Shown in pieces: positions 61,653 to 64,000 of a stretch of DNA of 64,000 nucleotides. The stretch spans positions 372,001 to 436,000 of the forward strand of contig NZ_QOWE01000001.1 of the NCBI RefSeq assembly GCF_003334855.1, given 5' to 3'. A program made the position numbers and the translations under genes. Position 1 is the stretch's first letter; every line of letters starts with the position of its first letter. Source of the DNA: Larkinella punicea. Its GTDB lineage: Bacteria; Bacteroidota; Bacteroidia; Cytophagales; Spirosomataceae. The notes under the pieces are model-generated. The model had not been told where the DNA came from. It saw only the letters and a program-made list of their open reading frames with translations, and ran no database searches.

Positions 61653-61964
61653 ATGAATGACGAAGAACTGAAAGCCGAAGTCGTAAAAGCCCTGAAAGAA
61701 GTCTATGATCCGGAAATTCCGGTAGACGTCTACGAACTGGGGTTGATTTACGAAATCAAAATATTTCCGATTAACAACGTCTACATTCTGATGACGTTGA
61801 CCTCCCCCTCCTGCCCATCGGCGGGAACCATTCCGGGCGAGATCGAAGCGAAAGTCCGGAGCATCGAAGGCGTCAACGACGTGAGCGTCGAGCTGACATT
61901 CGAACCGACCTATACCACCGAAATGATGTCGGAGGTGGCCAAGCTGGAACTGGGCTTTATGTAA
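61653..61964 (+). CDS. DUF59/MIP18-family Fe-S assembly factor (SufT-like)
   Basis: 103-aa cytoplasmic protein helping mature Fe-S proteins. DUF59 motifs: VVKALKEVYDPEIPVDVYELGLIYEI and the conserved Cys54 in LTSPSCPSAG, followed by IPGEIEAKVRSIEGV and VELTFEPTYT. Typical last member of Bacteroidetes suf operons. 11 bp after sufE. Element E separates it from the bacilliredoxin gene. Confidence 0.92.
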   Translation: MNDEELKAEVVKALKEVYDPEIPVDVYELGLIYEIKIFPINNVYILMTLTSPSCPSAGTIPGEIEAKVRSIEGVNDVSVELTFEPTYTTEMMSEVAKLELGFM

Positions 61965-61972
61965 CTTGAACG

Positions 61973-62096
61973 GTTCGATGGTTGTAATGGTTAAAGGGTT
62001 GGATGGTTGTAATGGTTGGATAGCTAGCCGTACGACAAACCATTCAGCCATTTCTAACCATCCTTCAACCATCTAACCATTACAGCCATCGAACCA
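61973..62096. repeat. Word-iterated hairpin element E (AATGGTTG/GGATGG words)
   Basis: GGTTCGATGGTTGTAATGGTTA (61973-61994) pairs with 62075-62096 at 21 of 22 positions. The intervening arms keep repeating GGATGGTTG/GTAATGG words with indels, down to a loop around GCTAGCCGTACG (62023-62034). Same word family as element D, 24 kb away. Confidence 0.88.
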
Positions 62097-62133
62097 TTAC
62101 AACCATTTACTATACACTTTAAAACTCAATACA

Positions 62134-62559
62134 ATGTATCCTCCACATTTAGTTGCCCCGATGAAGGACGACCTGCTAAGCGTCGGTTTCGAGGACCTGA
62201 GCACTGCCGAAAAAGTCGATGAGGCCATGGACAATGCCGAAGGCACCATGCTGGTGGTCGTCAACTCGGTCTGCGGTTGCGCGGCTGGTGCGGCTCGTCC
62301 CGGCGTTAAGGCGGCTTTAAACCTGAGCGGTATCAAACCCGACAAACTGGTGACGGTTTTTGCCGGCGTCGATTTTGAAGCCACGGCCCGGATGCGCGAG
62401 TATTTGCTGCCTTATCCGCCATCATCACCGGCCATCGGTATTTTCAAAGATGGCGAACTGGTACACTTTATCGAGCGGCACCACATCGAAGGACGCTCTG
62501 CGCAAATGATCGCTCAGCACCTGGAAATGGCGTTCGAAGAATTCTGCGAAAAGGCGTAA
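62134..62559 (+). CDS. BrxA/BrxB-family bacilliredoxin
   Basis: Thioredoxin-fold protein of 141 aa that removes bacillithiol from oxidised proteins. Active site VNSVCGCAAG with Cys47-Gly-Cys49, N-terminal YPPHLVAPMKDDLLSVGFEDL and C-terminal FIERHHIEGRSAQMIAQHLE are family hallmarks. Its presence at the end of the suf operon links Fe-S assembly with thiol redox repair and implies this organism makes bacillithiol (inference). It is followed by element F. Confidence 0.92.
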   Translation: MYPPHLVAPMKDDLLSVGFEDLSTAEKVDEAMDNAEGTMLVVVNSVCGCAAGAARPGVKAALNLSGIKPDKLVTVFAGVDFEATARMREYLLPYPPSSPAIGIFKDGELVHFIERHHIEGRSAQMIAQHLEMAFEEFCEKA

Positions 62560-62563
62560 GCCT

Positions 62564-62655
62564 TAGAATAAAGAGAAGAGACAAGAGAATAGAGACAGAA
62601 ATCGGATAAATCCAGGTTTCAGGTCTTTATTCTCTTGTCTCTTCTCTTTATTCTA
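62564..62655. repeat. Word-iterated hairpin element F (AAGAGAC/AGAATA words)
   Basis: TAGAATAAAGAGAAGAGACA... (62564-62591) is perfectly inverted over 28 bp at 62628-62655, with a 36-nt loop that contains its own small GGATAAATCC hairpin. It lies between two convergent genes (4 nt after the bacilliredoxin stop and 8 nt from the dipeptidase stop), so it could terminate both. Confidence 0.9.
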
Positions 62656-62663
62656 AACCGCTA

Positions 62664-63854
62664 TTACGGCACTTTGGCCTGCCCCAGCACCCGCAGCAAA
62701 TTACCGCCCCAGATTTTGGCAATATCCTGTTCCGAATAGCCTTTTCGCACCAGTTCCAGCGTCAGGGCTTCGATTTCGCTGACATCCTCCAGACCATTGA
62801 CGCCCCCGCCCCCGTCGAAATCGCTGCCAATGCCGACATGGTCGATGCCTACCAGCCGGACAATGTAGTCGATGTGTTTGACGATGTCCGCCACGCTGGC
62901 CCGTTCGTAGGCATACCGTTTCTGAATCGAGTCTTCTTTGGCATCAAGTCGCGTCCGCATTTCCGGGGTTACCACCCGGCCCACACCCGCCATCCGGATA
63001 GAGTTCAACGCCTGGCGGTGTTCGTCCGACGGTTTTCGGAGGTAATCAGTTACGAAATTTACCTGAATCACGCCACCTTTGGCCGCCAGCGCCTGGATCA
63101 TTTCGTCGGTCATGTTCCGTGGAAAATTGCAAAGCGCACGGACGTTGGAGTGAGACGCAATCACCGGTGCTTTCGACAATGCCAGCACATCGTAAAATGA
63201 TTTATCGGAAATATGGGACACATCGATCAGAATGCCGAGTCGGTTCATTTCCGGTACCACCTTTTTACCAAAATCACTCAATCCATTGTAAAGTGGACCA
63301 TCGGGATCGGTTGCGGAGTCGCAAATGGCGTTGTTGGCAAAGTGGGCGAGCGTAATGTAGCGGCAACCCAGGTCAAAATACGTTTTTAGCATCGCCAGAT
63401 CTTCGCCCACCGGATAGCCATTTTCCATTCCGATAAAAACCGCCCGCTTCCCGGCTTTTTCAATCCGGTAGGCATCGGCGGGTGTCGTTGCCAGTTCGGC
63501 CTGATCGGGGTGTTTTTTTAAAGCGGCATCGATGCTTTTAAAAATAGCGAGGGCTTTGGCTTTGGCCTCCGCGTGGCCTTCCGGTGTGCGGGGTCCCTGC
63601 GCCAGATAAACCGCAAAAAACATGGCGTCCATCCCGCCTTCTTTCATGCGGGGAAAGTCGATCTGCGACTTGTCGCGCACCCGGTCGTGCCGCTCACCCA
63701 CATCAAAACCGTCTTTTACCATGTTGATCGGTGCATCGGCGTGGGTGTCGAGCGTCAATATACGCTGGTGAATTTTATGGGCTTTCCGGGTCAGCCGATC
63801 GGAAGGTAGAAAAAAAACGGTAAGCAGCAGAAATAGGGAAAGAATGGGGTTCAT
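62664..63854 (-). CDS. Membrane dipeptidase (peptidase M19), exported
   Basis: Zinc dipeptidase of the renal dipeptidase family, 396 aa with an N-terminal signal peptide (ILSLFLLLTVFFLPSD). Metal-binding LTLDTHADAP (His38, Asp40), GMENGYP with bridging Glu, ITLAHFANNAICDS and VIASHSNVRALCNFPRN, then GIGSDFDGGG near the C-terminus. It hydrolyses D- or L-dipeptides in the periplasm, so peptide scavenging or wall recycling. Nothing convincing follows to the window end (63855-64000). Confidence 0.92.
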   Translation of the reverse strand: MNPILSLFLLLTVFFLPSDRLTRKAHKIHQRILTLDTHADAPINMVKDGFDVGERHDRVRDKSQIDFPRMKEGGMDAMFFAVYLAQGPRTPEGHAEAKAKALAIFKSIDAALKKHPDQAELATTPADAYRIEKAGKRAVFIGMENGYPVGEDLAMLKTYFDLGCRYITLAHFANNAICDSATDPDGPLYNGLSDFGKKVVPEMNRLGILIDVSHISDKSFYDVLALSKAPVIASHSNVRALCNFPRNMTDEMIQALAAKGGVIQVNFVTDYLRKPSDEHRQALNSIRMAGVGRVVTPEMRTRLDAKEDSIQKRYAYERASVADIVKHIDYIVRLVGIDHVGIGSDFDGGGGVNGLEDVSEIEALTLELVRKGYSEQDIAKIWGGNLLRVLGQAKVP

Positions 63855-64000
63855 TGATGAGTGGTCTAAATCCCAAGGTAAAAAAGAATCGCTAAATTCG
63901 TACTATACGTACCCGTTAAACGACCGGGAAGCCCGTTCGATTCTGATTTATCCGGAACATCCGCTTTCTTTACAACCTGTTTTTTTCAAATTAACGATTC

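Noticed and set aside
62564-62655. Element F as a plain bidirectional terminator
   Set aside because: It may well terminate transcription, but a 28-bp perfect stem without terminal T-runs and with iterated AAGAGAC words groups better with the other word-iterated hairpins, so I listed it with them.
63855-64000. Start of another gene at the right edge
   Set aside because: Only a short ATG frame ending after about a dozen codons is visible and no domain; the last 145 bp hold nothing I can support.

Overview
The window reads as a chromosomal segment of a Bacteroidota bacterium, most likely order Cytophagales and close to Spirosoma or Larkinella (inference). The reasons are three SusC/SusD outer-membrane pairs, a sigma/FecR/SusC regulatory set, TAnnTTTG-type promoters, many exported enzymes with short signal peptides, and moderately high GC with weak Shine-Dalgarno sites. 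There are no rRNA or tRNA genes, prophage, CRISPR array or intact insertion sequence that I could see.

Layout. 1-11353 (minus strand) is one polysaccharide/sugar-acid utilisation cluster, in transcription order: ECF sigma, FecR anti-sigma, SusC with an N-terminal signalling domain, SusD, two secreted Asp-box (sialidase-fold) enzymes, an APH-fold kinase and an HpcH/HpaI aldolase cut by the window edge. 11354-12071 is a decayed mobile region with a RAYT (REP-associated tyrosine transposase) fragment and several palindromes. 12072-31844 holds single genes and small operons: ceramidase-like hydrolase, two-component system, SulP transporter, porin-like protein, topoisomerase IB, Na+/H+ antiporter, DUF421 protein, TolC, amidohydrolase, K+ channel, M48 protease, exported SAM hydrolase, CE7 esterase, small Fe-S protein and GH20 hexosaminidase. 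31861-37885 has a ROK regulator, the metY-metX methionine operon under an S-box (SAM-I) riboswitch, and a Tat-exported Gfo/Idh/MocA oxidoreductase. 38212-41336 has a DUF721 protein, an LD-carboxypeptidase, a four-helix-bundle (S23/IVP) gene with an in-frame stop, and an M20 amidohydrolase. 41485-51640 has two tandem SusC/SusD units. 51722-56792 has an SMP-30 lactonase, an SDR with a MarR regulator, and a citrulline hydrolase/arginine deiminase pair. 57147-62559 is the Fe-S assembly operon sufC-sufD-sufS-(antitoxin-parE)-sufE-DUF59-bacilliredoxin. A dipeptidase and an empty edge close the window.

The most unusual layer is between the genes. At least nine intergenic gaps carry long inverted repeats whose arms are built from short reiterated words (for example GTTAAGA, AATGGTTG, AAAACTG, AAGAGAC). 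The word differs between loci, but the two arms at each locus match. Some loci share exact 27-mers in the arms and 10- to 13-mers in the loops. Several arms start on or within a few bases of a stop codon, and two sit inside the suf operon. One pair of 41-nt arms encloses the S23/IVP gene. A second family (arms containing CCCCTAAATCCCCTAAAGG, 24-nt loop) occurs at four sites, one a perfect 41-bp inverted repeat between susC and susD. I regard the word-iterated elements as the best candidate for an undescribed system in this window.
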